The notes under the pieces: model-generated
Databases searched by the model: none
What the model was told of the DNA's origin: nothing
Seen by the model: the letters and a program-made list of their open reading frames with translations, nothing else
Translations under genes and position numbers: made by a program
In this document: in pieces, positions 1-6,300 of the stretch
Layout of the letters: each line of letters begins with the position of its first letter
Numbering within the stretch: the first letter of the stretch is position 1
Source of the DNA: Sutterellaceae bacterium
GTDB lineage: Bacteria; Pseudomonadota; Gammaproteobacteria; Burkholderiales; Burkholderiaceae_F
DNA length: 7,421 nucleotides
Direction: 5' to 3'
Assembly (NCBI GenBank): GCA_030531135.1
Contig: JAUNOJ010000081.1
Location: 1-7,421, forward strand

Positions 1-60
1 ATTGTCCGAATCCCTTCGTCCGGGCAAAGAGAATAGAGAGAAACGTTCGGTGCACATATG

Positions 61-96
61 AAAAAAGCTATCAACGGTTCCCTTTCCGTTGATAGC
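61..96 (-). terminator. Strong leftward intrinsic terminator
   Basis: Perfect 11-bp arms GCTATCAACGG (67-77) and CCGTTGATAGC (86-96) flank an 8-nt loop. Read leftward, the stem is followed directly by six T (66-61), a classic Rho-independent terminator. Read rightward the tail is only CCTTTGT, so it is weaker in that direction. No leftward gene lies immediately upstream of it in this window. It may end an unseen small RNA, or serve a gene beyond the left edge as a partly bidirectional terminator. Confidence 0.65.
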
Positions 97-314
97 CCTT
101 TGTAACCACAGTGAAATTCAAGCGACCAAACCTGAATTTCTGCGACGAGGAGCTCGCATTTGTCATGCAGTTGGCGTTACATTAGCACAGCACCAAAATG
201 CGCTCAACGCCCGATTTTATTGGGATGGCAAAACACCTAGGTAAAAACCATCCCAACAAACTACCTAGAAATGAGGATGCACCAAATGAGTGCATTTCGC
301 TGTTTTCAAGCCCC

Positions 315-362
315 AAAAACTCATCCGAACGGATGATTTTGAGCGTATTGAAGCGCTTTTTT
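315..362. terminator. Pair of terminator-like hairpins upstream of the ligase gene
   Basis: TCATCC-GAAC-GGATGA (321-336) is followed rightward by TTTT (337-340) and read leftward by G then TTTTT (319-315), so it could act in both directions. Immediately after it, AGCG (342-345) pairs with CGCT (354-357) and is followed by T358-362. The second stem is only 4-5 bp. Together they could insulate the ligase gene from transcription entering from the left. Confidence 0.35.
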
Positions 363-401
363 CCTCTTGGTTTGCAATAACTGCGCTAAAGTACGCTTAC
401 C

Positions 402-430
402 ATTGCATTATTGTGCCTTATTGCCGTCAA
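402..430 (-). promoter_or_regulatory. Candidate leftward sigma70-type promoter
   Basis: Read leftward: TTGACG (430-425, 5/6 match to the -35 consensus), a 17-nt spacer, then TGCAAT (407-402, 4/6 match to the -10). A transcript would start near 395 and run towards the hairpin at 336-321 and the strong terminator at 96-61. No gene is seen downstream, so this is only a pattern match. Confidence 0.25.
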
Positions 431-477
431 AATTCGGCAACCAAGCAACCTAAGAAGAACAAATTTTTGACACGAAC

Positions 478-483
478 GAAGGA
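478..483 (+). promoter_or_regulatory. Ribosome binding site fixing the ligase GTG start
   Basis: GAAGGA lies 7 nt before GTG at 491. This supports the GTG start over the in-frame ATG at 290, which would add 67 residues unlike any acyl-CoA ligase N-terminus and would place a hairpin-rich region inside the coding sequence. Confidence 0.7.
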
Positions 484-490
484 TTGCATC

Positions 491-2332
491 GTGACGCAAA
501 AAGATACCCGCCAAAGCCGACTGGCCGAATTGGATGTTTTAAGAACATTGCCCGAACTGTTGACGCACCACTTGCCGCTGCGTCCCGATATGCCCATCTA
601 TCAGTATTACGACAACCGCACCAAGGAATGGGCCACAGTAACGATTGCCCAAGTGTGCGAAAAGGTGGATCGCTGGGCGCATGCGTTTGCCGCCTGCGGC
701 CTGGAGCGCGGCGATCGCGTGGCGATGCTTTTGCCCAACTGTTTGGATGCCATCTGCTTTGATATGGCAGCTTTGACCTGCGCTTTGGTGCCGGTGCCGT
801 TGCATGCCATCGATACGGCAGGATCTTCTTCTTATATTTTGAATGACTCCGGCGCCAAGGTTTTGGTCACCAACCGTCTTTTGAAGTGGAAAGGCATTGC
901 CGATGCGGGCAATCATCCCGCTTTGCGCTACGTGGTCATTACCGACGAGGCCATTGAAACGGCCGAAGCCGAAGACTTTACGCTGACCAACGTCGATCAC
1001 TGGTTGTCGATGGGTGTGGGTAGCGAATTGCCGGACGGGCCCGAGCCCACCGATTTGGCCGCTTTGGTTTACACCTCGGGCACCACGGGTCGCCCCAAGG
1101 GCGTGATGCTCACGCACCGCGCCATCATGAGCGACATTCAGGGGGTGTTGGACAATATCTGTCCCGAACCCGAAGACGTTTGGTTCTCGTTCCTGCCGCT
1201 GTCGCACACGTTTGAGCGCACCACCACCTATTACACGGCCTTGGGCATGGGCTGCTTGGTGGGCTTTAACCGCAACATCGGCTTGATTCAGGAAGACATG
1301 CGCAAGGTGCGCCCGACCATCATGATGTCGGTGCCTCGCATCTATGAAAAGATTTACGCCAAGATTCAGGATCGCTTGGCCGGCAAATCGGGCTTTGTAC
1401 GCTTTATGTTCAACTGGGCAGTGGACGTCGGCTATCGCAAGTTCTGCAAAGCCAACGGCTTGCCGGTGACGGGCTCTGCTTTGAGTTTCCTCGATCCGTT
1501 CGTCGAAGGGTTCCTGTCGAAAAAAGTCGGCCAAGGCGTGCGCGACATCTTCGGCGGTCGTCCGCGCATTTATATTTCGGGCGGTGCTGCCATGAACCCG
1601 CAGATTTCCCGCACCTTCATCGGTTTGGGAGTCGAGCTCTTCCAAGGCTACGGCATGACCGAATCGAGCCCCGTGGTGAGCGTGAACAAGATCGGTTTTA
1701 ACCACCCCAATACGGTGGGAACGCCGTTAAACAACATCGAAGTCAAATTGGGTGACAACGACGAATTGCTCGTGCGCGGTCCCATTTTGATGAACGGCTA
1801 CTGGAATCGGCCGGAGGACACCGCTGCCGTGATCACCGAAGACGGTTGGTTAAAAACGGGCGATCAGGCCGACATCTATGCCGACGGTCACATCCGCATC
1901 AAGGGGCGCATCAAGGAAATCATTGTGACGAGCACGGGCGAGAAGATTCCGCCCGCCGACCTCGAACAGGCAGTCGAGTGCGATCACCTCTTCGATCAAG
2001 TCATGGCTGTGGGCGAAGATCGTCCCTACATCGCCGCACTGGCCGTGATCAATCCGGTTCAGTTTGAAATCTTTGCCAAGGAACTCGGCAAGGATCCGAC
2101 GGCGCCCGACATTTTGATGGACAAGGACATTCGAAATGCCGCGTTGCGTCGCGTCAAAGCTGCTACGGCAGGTTTCCCCAACTACGGCATTCCTCGCAAC
2201 ATTCGCCTGTTGTCCGAACCCTGGACAATCGATAACGGCTTGTTGACGCCCACCTTGAAACTCAAGCGCCAGCAGATCCGTCAGCGCTATGCCGAAGAAA
2301 TCGACGAACTCTATGGGGATCGTCGCGCTTAA
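491..2332 (+). CDS. Long-chain fatty-acid-CoA ligase, AMP-forming (FadD15-like ANL family)
   Basis: The 613-residue protein should activate fatty acids with ATP to an acyl-adenylate and then a CoA thioester, for lipid synthesis or beta-oxidation. Motifs appear in the family order: phosphate-binding YTSGTTGRPKG (about 194-204), FLPLSHTFER (about 234-243, typical of long-chain ligases), YGMTESSP (about 387-394), KTGD (about 455-458), GRIKEIIVTSTGEKIPP (from 472) with the hinge region, and the C-terminal LTPTLKLKR (585-593), where K590 is the likely catalytic lysine. The length fits the roughly 600-residue subfamily. No signal peptide or membrane helix is apparent, so it is probably cytosolic or peripheral. 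It starts with GTG behind GAAGGA, stands alone, and is closed by its own terminator. The chain-length preference cannot be read from sequence. Family assignment is secure; the physiological role is inferred. Confidence 0.93.
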   Translation: MTQKDTRQSRLAELDVLRTLPELLTHHLPLRPDMPIYQYYDNRTKEWATVTIAQVCEKVDRWAHAFAACGLERGDRVAMLLPNCLDAICFDMAALTCALVPVPLHAIDTAGSSSYILNDSGAKVLVTNRLLKWKGIADAGNHPALRYVVITDEAIETAEAEDFTLTNVDHWLSMGVGSELPDGPEPTDLAALVYTSGTTGRPKGVMLTHRAIMSDIQGVLDNICPEPEDVWFSFLPLSHTFERTTTYYTALGMGCLVGFNRNIGLIQEDMRKVRPTIMMSVPRIYEKIYAKIQDRLAGKSGFVRFMFNWAVDVGYRKFCKANGLPVTGSALSFLDPFVEGFLSKKVGQGVRDIFGGRPRIYISGGAAMNPQISRTFIGLGVELFQGYGMTESSPVVSVNKIGFNHPNTVGTPLNNIEVKLGDNDELLVRGPILMNGYWNRPEDTAAVITEDGWLKTGDQADIYADGHIRIKGRIKEIIVTSTGEKIPPADLEQAVECDHLFDQVMAVGEDRPYIAALAVINPVQFEIFAKELGKDPTAPDILMDKDIRNAALRRVKAATAGFPNYGIPRNIRLLSEPWTIDNGLLTPTLKLKRQQIRQRYAEEIDELYGDRRA

Positions 2333-2361
2333 CTCGGCAACGATCGTTTGATCTGTCAAAG

Positions 2362-2398
2362 AAGCCTCGCGAACCGAAATCCGCGAGGCTTTCTTTTT
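2362..2398 (+). terminator. Intrinsic terminator of the acyl-CoA ligase gene
   Basis: A 10-bp stem (2362-2371 with 2382-2391, core GCCTCGCG/CGCGAGGC) has a 10-nt loop and runs into a T-rich tail ending at 2398. It begins 29 nt after the ligase stop. Read leftward the hairpin is followed by CTTTG only, so it is a weaker backstop for the convergent trp operon. Confidence 0.88.
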
Positions 2399-2403
2399 AG
2401 ACA

Positions 2404-2436
2404 ATCGAACTATCAAGAATTTCTTGATAGTTCGAT
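2404..2436. repeat. Near-perfect palindrome, 16-bp arms, 1-nt centre
   Basis: ATCGAACTATCAAGAA (2404-2419) and its exact reverse complement (2421-2436) flank a single T at 2420. It lies between the convergent ligase and trpG genes, just past the ligase terminator. As RNA it would fold into about 15 bp but lacks a T-run on either side, so it is a poor intrinsic terminator. It could stabilise mRNA 3' ends, be a protein-binding site or form a cruciform. Confidence 0.8.
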
Positions 2437-2450
2437 CTATCGTGATTTCA

Positions 2451-2497
2451 TTGAGAATTTACTCGCTCATTGAATGAGCAACTTGCAAAATTCTCAA
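2451..2497. repeat. Nested inverted repeat overlapping the trpG stop codon
   Basis: Outer arms TTGAGAATTT (2451-2460) and AAATTCTCAA (2488-2497) are exact complements. Between them GCTCATT (2465-2471) and AATGAGC (2473-2479) form an inner hairpin. The right outer arm covers the trpG stop codon (2496-2494). With no T-tract it looks more like a 3'-end stability structure of the trpEG mRNA than an intrinsic terminator. Confidence 0.6.
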
Positions 2498-3063
2498 ACC
2501 CGCATCGCCAAGAAATTCTTCAAGAGCTCGTAGCCGTATTCGCTTGCCACCGACTCGGGGTGAAACTGCACGCCTTCCACACACATGGTCTTGTGACGCA
2601 CGCCTTGAATTTCCCCATCGTCGCTCGTAGCACTGATTTCCAAGCAATCGGGGCATGTGGCACGGTCAATCACCAGAGAATGGTAGCGTGCCACGGTGTA
2701 GCGATGAGGCAGCCCCGCAAACACGCCCTTGCCGTCGTTGGCGATTTCGTCCGTTTTGCCATGCATGAGTTGCTTGGCACGCACGATCTTGCCGCCGAAA
2801 ACTTCGCCGATGGCCTGATGCCCCAGGCACACGCCCAAAAGCGGCACCTTGCCCGCAAAGTAGCGAATTGCCTCCATCGAGATGCCGGCTTGCGCCGGAG
2901 CGCAGGGCCCCGGCGAAATGCACACGCGATCCGGATTCATGGCAATGAGCTGAGCCAAATCGGCCTGATCGTTTCGCACCACACGGACGTCTTCGCCGAG
3001 TTCGCCAAAGTACTGCACGAGGTTAAAGGTAAAGCTGTCGTAATTGTCGATCATCAAAAGCAT
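2494..3063 (-). CDS. trpG: Anthranilate synthase component II, glutamine amidotransferase
   Basis: The 189-residue class I glutaminase frees ammonia from glutamine for TrpE, giving anthranilate from chorismate. Visible family marks are the N-terminal MIDNYDSFTFN, the SPGPCAPAQAG loop (50-60), the nucleophile elbow GVCLGHQAIG with Cys79, and HPES with His168 and Glu170 completing the triad. The length is normal for stand-alone TrpG/PabA proteins. The ATG at 3063 follows GAGGAG with a 7-nt spacer, and it sits only 22 nt after the trpE stop, so the two are co-transcribed. TrpG and PabA cannot be separated by motif alone, and one protein may serve both anthranilate and aminodeoxychorismate synthesis. 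The trpE neighbour favours TrpG. No trpD or trpC follows in this window. Confidence 0.94.
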   Translation of the reverse strand: MLLMIDNYDSFTFNLVQYFGELGEDVRVVRNDQADLAQLIAMNPDRVCISPGPCAPAQAGISMEAIRYFAGKVPLLGVCLGHQAIGEVFGGKIVRAKQLMHGKTDEIANDGKGVFAGLPHRYTVARYHSLVIDRATCPDCLEISATSDDGEIQGVRHKTMCVEGVQFHPESVASEYGYELLKNFLAMRV

Positions 3064-3085
3064 TTTGATTTCTCCTCTATCCTCA

Positions 3086-4582
3086 TCAGAACCCCGGCTC
3101 CAACCCGACTTCGGCGTCGCGTGCGGCCAAAAGCACGGCTCTGGCTTTCATTTCCGTTTCATTGTGTTCAAACTCGGGCACGCTGTCGGCAACAATGCCG
3201 GCAGCGGCTTGCGCATACAAGGTCTTGTTGCAAATGACCCCCGTGCGAATGGCAATGGCCAAGTCCATATCCCCGCCAAAGGAGATGTAACCCACGGCAC
3301 CACCGTAAATACCGCGCTTTGTGGGCTCCAACTCGTCGATGATTTCCATGGCGCGCACCTTGGGCGCGCCGGTTAAAGTACCTGCCGGGAAAGTGGCCTT
3401 CAAAACATCGATGTTACCCATGCCGTCCTTGAGTTCGCCTTCGACGTGGCTCACGATATGTTGCACCTGAGAATAACGTTCGAGTCCGTACTGTTCGATC
3501 ACTTTGACACTGCCCACCTTGGCGATGCGACCGATGTCGTTGCGCGCCAAGTCAATAAGCATCAAGTGTTCGGCTCTTTCCTTGGGATCGGACAAGAGTT
3601 CCTTGGCCAATGCGGCGTCTTTGACCGGGTCGGCATCGCGGCGGCGCGTGCCTGCAATCGGGCGAATTCCGACGATGCGCTTGCCCTCGCGATATTCGCT
3701 TCTCACTAAGATTTCGGGCGAGGCGCCTACAACATAATGATCGCCAAAATTGTAGTAGTACATGTAAGGCGCCGGATTTCTCGAGCGCAAGGCACGATAA
3801 AGCGAAATCGGGTTTTCGGTAAAAGTCTTTTCCAAGCGCTGACCGATTTGCACCTGCATGCAGTCGCCCGCAGCAATATATTCCTTGGCGCGCAAGACGG
3901 CCTTCAAATAATCTTCCTTGGCAAAGGGGCGCAGCACTTCGTGCTCAACGCCCGTGGAAGCATACGGTGCTTCGGCAGGACGCAACAATTTGGCGCGAAT
4001 CTCGCGCGTTCTTTGACGCGCCTGTGCGTAGGCGTCGGGCGCCTTGGGATCGACATTGAGAATAATGTAGATACGACCCTTCAAATTGTCGATCACAACC
4101 AACTCTTCGCAAAACAGAAGGCAGATGTCGGGCAAATTCAAATCGTCTTTTTTGTACTGCGCCAACTTTTCGGGTTCGATCAGGCGCACGGTGTCGTAGC
4201 CGAAGTAGCCTACAAGGCCCCCGGTCAATCTGGGCATGCCCTTGGGAGAAGCGACCTTAAAGCGCTTGGTAAAAGCTTCGATCACGTCCAACGGATTTTT
4301 GTTTTCAATGCGTTCCGTCACCTTACCCGACTCGATGATTTCGGTGACGGGCCCGTTTTCAGTCAGGCGGCTCACAAGTTTCGTTTTGGCCTGCAGACCC
4401 ACGAAAGAGTAACGGGCAAAACGTTCGCCCCCTTCCACGCTTTCAAGCAGAAAGCTGTCGGGGCAGTTGGCAAGTTTCAAATAGATGGACAAGGGTGTAT
4501 CCAAGTCGCCCAAGCATTCGGTCATCAAGCCTACGCGGTTGTAACCTTCGTCGGTCATGGCTAAGAATTCGGTTTCGGTCAT
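3086..4582 (-). CDS. trpE: Anthranilate synthase component I
   Basis: The 498-residue chorismate-binding subunit makes anthranilate from chorismate with ammonia from TrpG, the committed step to tryptophan. The N-terminal LLES motif (45-48) marks the tryptophan feedback site. The C-terminal chorismate-binding domain shows QVQIGQR, PIAGTRRR, AEHLMLIDLARND (His339), AGTLTGAPK (about 400-408) and GGAVGYISF. The ATG at 4582 is chosen because CAGGA lies 9 nt upstream and MTETEFLAMTDEGYNR matches the usual betaproteobacterial start as I recall it. The reading frame stays open to 4849, and an in-frame ATG at 4642 has AAGGGG only 2 nt away, so a 20-residue extension is possible but less likely. A leader of about 380 nt with a Trp-rich peptide precedes it, implying attenuation in addition to feedback inhibition. 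Confidence 0.95.
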   Translation of the reverse strand: MTETEFLAMTDEGYNRVGLMTECLGDLDTPLSIYLKLANCPDSFLLESVEGGERFARYSFVGLQAKTKLVSRLTENGPVTEIIESGKVTERIENKNPLDVIEAFTKRFKVASPKGMPRLTGGLVGYFGYDTVRLIEPEKLAQYKKDDLNLPDICLLFCEELVVIDNLKGRIYIILNVDPKAPDAYAQARQRTREIRAKLLRPAEAPYASTGVEHEVLRPFAKEDYLKAVLRAKEYIAAGDCMQVQIGQRLEKTFTENPISLYRALRSRNPAPYMYYYNFGDHYVVGASPEILVRSEYREGKRIVGIRPIAGTRRRDADPVKDAALAKELLSDPKERAEHLMLIDLARNDIGRIAKVGSVKVIEQYGLERYSQVQHIVSHVEGELKDGMGNIDVLKATFPAGTLTGAPKVRAMEIIDELEPTKRGIYGGAVGYISFGGDMDLAIAIRTGVICNKTLYAQAAAGIVADSVPEFEHNETEMKARAVLLAARDAEVGLEPGF

Positions 4583-4700
4583 TTTTTTTAATCCTGAGGT
4601 TTTGATTTTTTCGGTTTTCTCGGCTTTGGCGGTGTTTTGCATCCCCTTAGAAATACAACTCGGGTGCGTTTTCGTTAAGTTCGGTGCAAAGCCGGGAGAA

Positions 4701-4800
4701 ATTTGAGAAATGCGCTCAAGGCGCAAACGGTGTGCAAATTGCACTGAGCCTGTACGGTGTCTTTGTCGCAAACGAATCTGCGTCGTAACACACGCCAAAC
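4701..4800 (-). promoter_or_regulatory. Candidate trp attenuator between trpL and trpE
   Basis: Read leftward after the trpL stop, TGCGC (4725-4721) pairs with GCGCA (4715-4711) around CTTGA and is followed by the T-rich TTTCTC, a short terminator-like hairpin. Competing folds overlap it: GCTCA (4748-4744) with TGAGC (4718-4714), GGCG plus TGTG (4796-4789) with CACA and CGCC around 4733-4720, and TTGAG (4719-4715) with CTCAA (4707-4703). GTGCAA-T-TTGCAC (4743-4731) is a further palindrome. Mutually exclusive pairings fit attenuation, but the terminator stem is only 5 bp, so the exact folds are uncertain. Confidence 0.4.
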
Positions 4801-4914
4801 TTAGATGTGGGAGACTCGCCACCATGACCAAGCCCCCTGTGCGTACCACCCTTCGGGCTTGGGCACAGAGCGACTGTGACGGATGTCAGCAAATTGTGCT
4901 TGCGACAAAATCAT
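4801..4914 (-). CDS. trpL: trp operon leader peptide with four Trp codons
   Basis: The 37-codon ORF runs from ATG at 4914 to TAA at 4803-4801. Its C-terminal half reads GWYAQGAWSWWRVSHI, with Trp at 23, 29, 31 and 32: four in ten residues, including an adjacent pair. It lies between a good promoter and trpE, with an untranslated gap of 218 nt before the trpE start, as expected of an attenuation leader whose ribosome stalls when charged Trp-tRNA is scarce. The RNA of the Trp region can also pair with itself (4862-4855 with 4835-4828, 8 bp). The ribosome site is poor, only GAG 2 nt before the ATG, so the exact start is less certain than the Trp-rich end. The peptide itself probably has no function apart from being translated. 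Confidence 0.75.
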   Translation of the reverse strand: MILSQAQFADIRHSRSVPKPEGWYAQGAWSWWRVSHI

Positions 4915-4968
4915 GGCTCGTTTAGTTGATGTGATTGAAACGTGACCGTCAAAGCGGTCGTATGTGTA

Positions 4969-4997
4969 TTTATAAGCCGCGGCGCACATCTTGGCAA
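4969..4997 (-). promoter_or_regulatory. trp operon promoter
   Basis: Read leftward: -35 TTGCCA (4997-4992, 5/6), a 17-nt spacer, -10 TATAAA (4974-4969, 5/6). Transcription should begin near 4962, about 48 nt before the trpL start. GACCG/CGGTC (4959-4955 with 4948-4944) would form a small hairpin at the very 5' end of the RNA. I see no TrpR-type operator. Confidence 0.7.
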
Positions 4998-5043
4998 TAG
5001 GCAAAATATCGTACTGCGAATGCGACACCTCAGGTTTGCGCAA

Positions 5044-5082
5044 GAAAAAAGCGCGAAGGATTTGTTTTGTCCCCCGCGCTTT
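5044..5082 (-). terminator. Intrinsic terminator of the dehydratase-like gene
   Basis: Read leftward, AAAGCGCG (5082-5075) pairs with CGCGCTTT (5055-5048). GGGGA (5074-5070) and TCCTT (5060-5056) extend the stem to 13 bp with two G-U pairs around a 9-nt loop. The stem ends in six T (5050-5045). It starts 28 nt after the stop codon and separates this gene from the trp promoter 47 nt further on. Confidence 0.88.
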
Positions 5083-5110
5083 CTTTGTGCTTTTTGGAAG
5101 CGTACGAGTC

Positions 5111-6238
5111 TTACCAACCGTTGATGCGCGACCAGTGGGCCGTGACCTCGTCGGCGCCGTCCGTGACGTTATACACGCTAAAGGCGGCTGCCGTGGGGCA
5201 TGCATGGTTGGGAAGGATTCTTAACTTCATGTCGAGCGGAAAGTCCTTGGGATCCAAAGGCGCGCCGTCGCGACGACACACCACGCCGTGCTCTTGATTG
5301 CATTGCTTGACCCACAAGTCGGGCATGAGGTTGCCGTGCACATCGCACACCAAGCCGTAGCCGCAGTCCACCTTCTGATTGGCCGTACCGCGATCGCGAC
5401 TCATGGCAAGCCACCCGCCGTCGGTAATGACCCAGCCCTTGTCCTTTTGGTGCCCGATGACGGAAACCAAAACGGAAACGGCAATTTGATCAATGTTGCA
5501 AACGCCGACACCTGCCATCACCAAATCGTAAAAGGTGCCCACGCCGCTTCGGTATTCGGTAACGCCCACAGCCGAAGGACTTGCTACCAATGTCGGCGTT
5601 GACCCCACGCTCACGATCTCGGAAACAAAACCGTTGGCAGCCAACAAGTCCTTGGCCGTATTGATGGCTTTGACTTCGCCTACGGCATGCACGCGTGCCT
5701 CCTCAATATTTGTGGCCGAATAACTTTCGCCGGCGTGCGTCAACACACCCTTAAAAGTCGCGCCGTCCGTCAGTGCTTTGGCAATCTCGACCATCACGGG
5801 ATCGGCGGGTTTGACACCGGAACGATGCCCGTCGCAATCGATTTCGATCAAAACGCCGATCGTGGTTTCTTTGGCTTTGCAGAATTTGCTCACGGCTTGC
5901 GCCGCTTCAACGCTATCGAGCACAACTTTGATGTCGGCGCCGGCACGATTGAGGTTGTCGAGTTCGGGCAACTTGTGCGGTGCAATACCCACGGCATAGA
6001 TGATGTCTTTAACGCCATGACTTGCAAAGAACTCCGCTTCATACACGGTCGAAACGGTGATGGGGCCGGTCGGATCATCCAACTGCAAGTGCGCGATTTC
6101 CAAGCACTTGTGGGTTTTGACGTGCGGACGCCAAACGACGCCCAACTCCTTGCAACGCGCCTTGGCAAAGGCGATATTGGCACGCAATTTCGGGAGGTCT
6201 AAAATAAGGCTTGGGGTATCAAGGTCTGAAATGAGCAT
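5111..6238 (-). CDS. PLP-dependent D-serine / D-threo-3-hydroxyaspartate dehydratase-like enzyme (DSD/D-threonine aldolase family)
   Basis: The 375-residue fold-type III enzyme probably acts on a D-beta-hydroxy amino acid by dehydration or retro-aldol cleavage. SDLDTPSLILDL opens the alanine-racemase-like barrel. WRPHVKTHK carries the likely PLP lysine, Lys41. GDIDCDGHRSG-type barrel sequence, VLTHAGESY, VSVGSTPT and the C-terminal domain with QEHG and PNHAC (His345, Cys347) follow. From recall of the family, a His-x-Cys metal site is seen in eukaryotic D-serine dehydratase and in the betaproteobacterial D-threo-3-hydroxyaspartate dehydratase, whereas D-threonine aldolases have His-x-Asp, so dehydratase is favoured. 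The start at 6238 matches the family N-terminus, although the frame is open to 6361. A terminator hairpin ends at this ATG, so expression is probably conditional. The family is secure; the substrate is inferred. Confidence 0.88.
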   Translation of the reverse strand: MLISDLDTPSLILDLPKLRANIAFAKARCKELGVVWRPHVKTHKCLEIAHLQLDDPTGPITVSTVYEAEFFASHGVKDIIYAVGIAPHKLPELDNLNRAGADIKVVLDSVEAAQAVSKFCKAKETTIGVLIEIDCDGHRSGVKPADPVMVEIAKALTDGATFKGVLTHAGESYSATNIEEARVHAVGEVKAINTAKDLLAANGFVSEIVSVGSTPTLVASPSAVGVTEYRSGVGTFYDLVMAGVGVCNIDQIAVSVLVSVIGHQKDKGWVITDGGWLAMSRDRGTANQKVDCGYGLVCDVHGNLMPDLWVKQCNQEHGVVCRRDGAPLDPKDFPLDMKLRILPNHACPTAAAFSVYNVTDGADEVTAHWSRINGW

Positions 6239-6300
6239 AAAAAAATCCCGGCGACTTCGCGGTTGTAGGGGGTTACGAACAATAGCGCAAAGTCGCCGGG
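6239..6300 (-). terminator. Terminator hairpin abutting the dehydratase ATG (candidate attenuator)
   Basis: Read leftward, 6300-6286 pairs with 6261-6247: 15 bp with one G-U, GC-rich core CCCGGCGACTT/AAGTCGCCGGG, 24-nt loop. A single A and then seven T (6245-6239) follow, and the next base is the A of the ATG at 6238. The only Shine-Dalgarno-like bases, GGGA (6249-6246), lie mostly inside the stem. There is no room for a promoter after it, so the gene needs read-through. Upstream TGCGAAGT (6315-6308) can pair with ACTTTGCG (6293-6286) of the terminator arm, an alternative fold. Confidence 0.75.

Larger units (their letters stand above)
97..490. other. Hairpin-rich intergenic region, no supported gene
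   Basis: No ORF here looks like a real protein. Several perfect inverted repeats are visible: 113-120/133-140 (8 bp), 141-145/154-158 (5 bp), 220-228/248-256 (9 bp), 277-282/290-295 (6 bp), 321-326/331-336 (6 bp) and 421-426/435-440 (6 bp). A leftward promoter-like pair, TTGACG (430-425) and TGCAAT (407-402) with a 17-nt spacer, is present. I find no convincing rightward promoter for the ligase gene. The stretch may be its structured 5' leader, a small RNA locus, or decayed sequence. Confidence 0.5.

Noticed and set aside
1..26. tRNA 3'-end resemblance (CGAATCCC followed by TCCGGGCA)
   Set aside because: The T-arm does not pair properly, the TTC of the T-loop is missing, there is no CCA, and the rest would lie outside the window.
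198..380. 60-codon rightward ORF
   Set aside because: No ribosome site, no recognisable sequence, and it crosses several hairpins including the terminator-like one at 321-340.
467..472. Perfect -35 hexamer TTGACA before the ligase gene
   Set aside because: It is only 18 nt from the GTG start, so its -10 would fall inside the coding sequence and no -10 match is seen.
290..490. 67-residue N-terminal extension of the acyl-CoA ligase from ATG 290
   Set aside because: No ribosome site, unlike the family N-terminus, and it overlaps hairpins and T-runs; GTG 491 has a good ribosome site.
539..1705. 388-codon leftward ORF inside the ligase gene
   Set aside because: It lies fully antisense to a gene with clear family motifs; its translation is His/Arg/Gln-rich without domain signature, typical of a mirror frame.
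3737..4564. 275-codon rightward ORF antisense to trpE, and a similar one at 2470-3237 over trpG
   Set aside because: Both are mirror frames of confidently assigned genes and show no recognisable domain or ribosome site.
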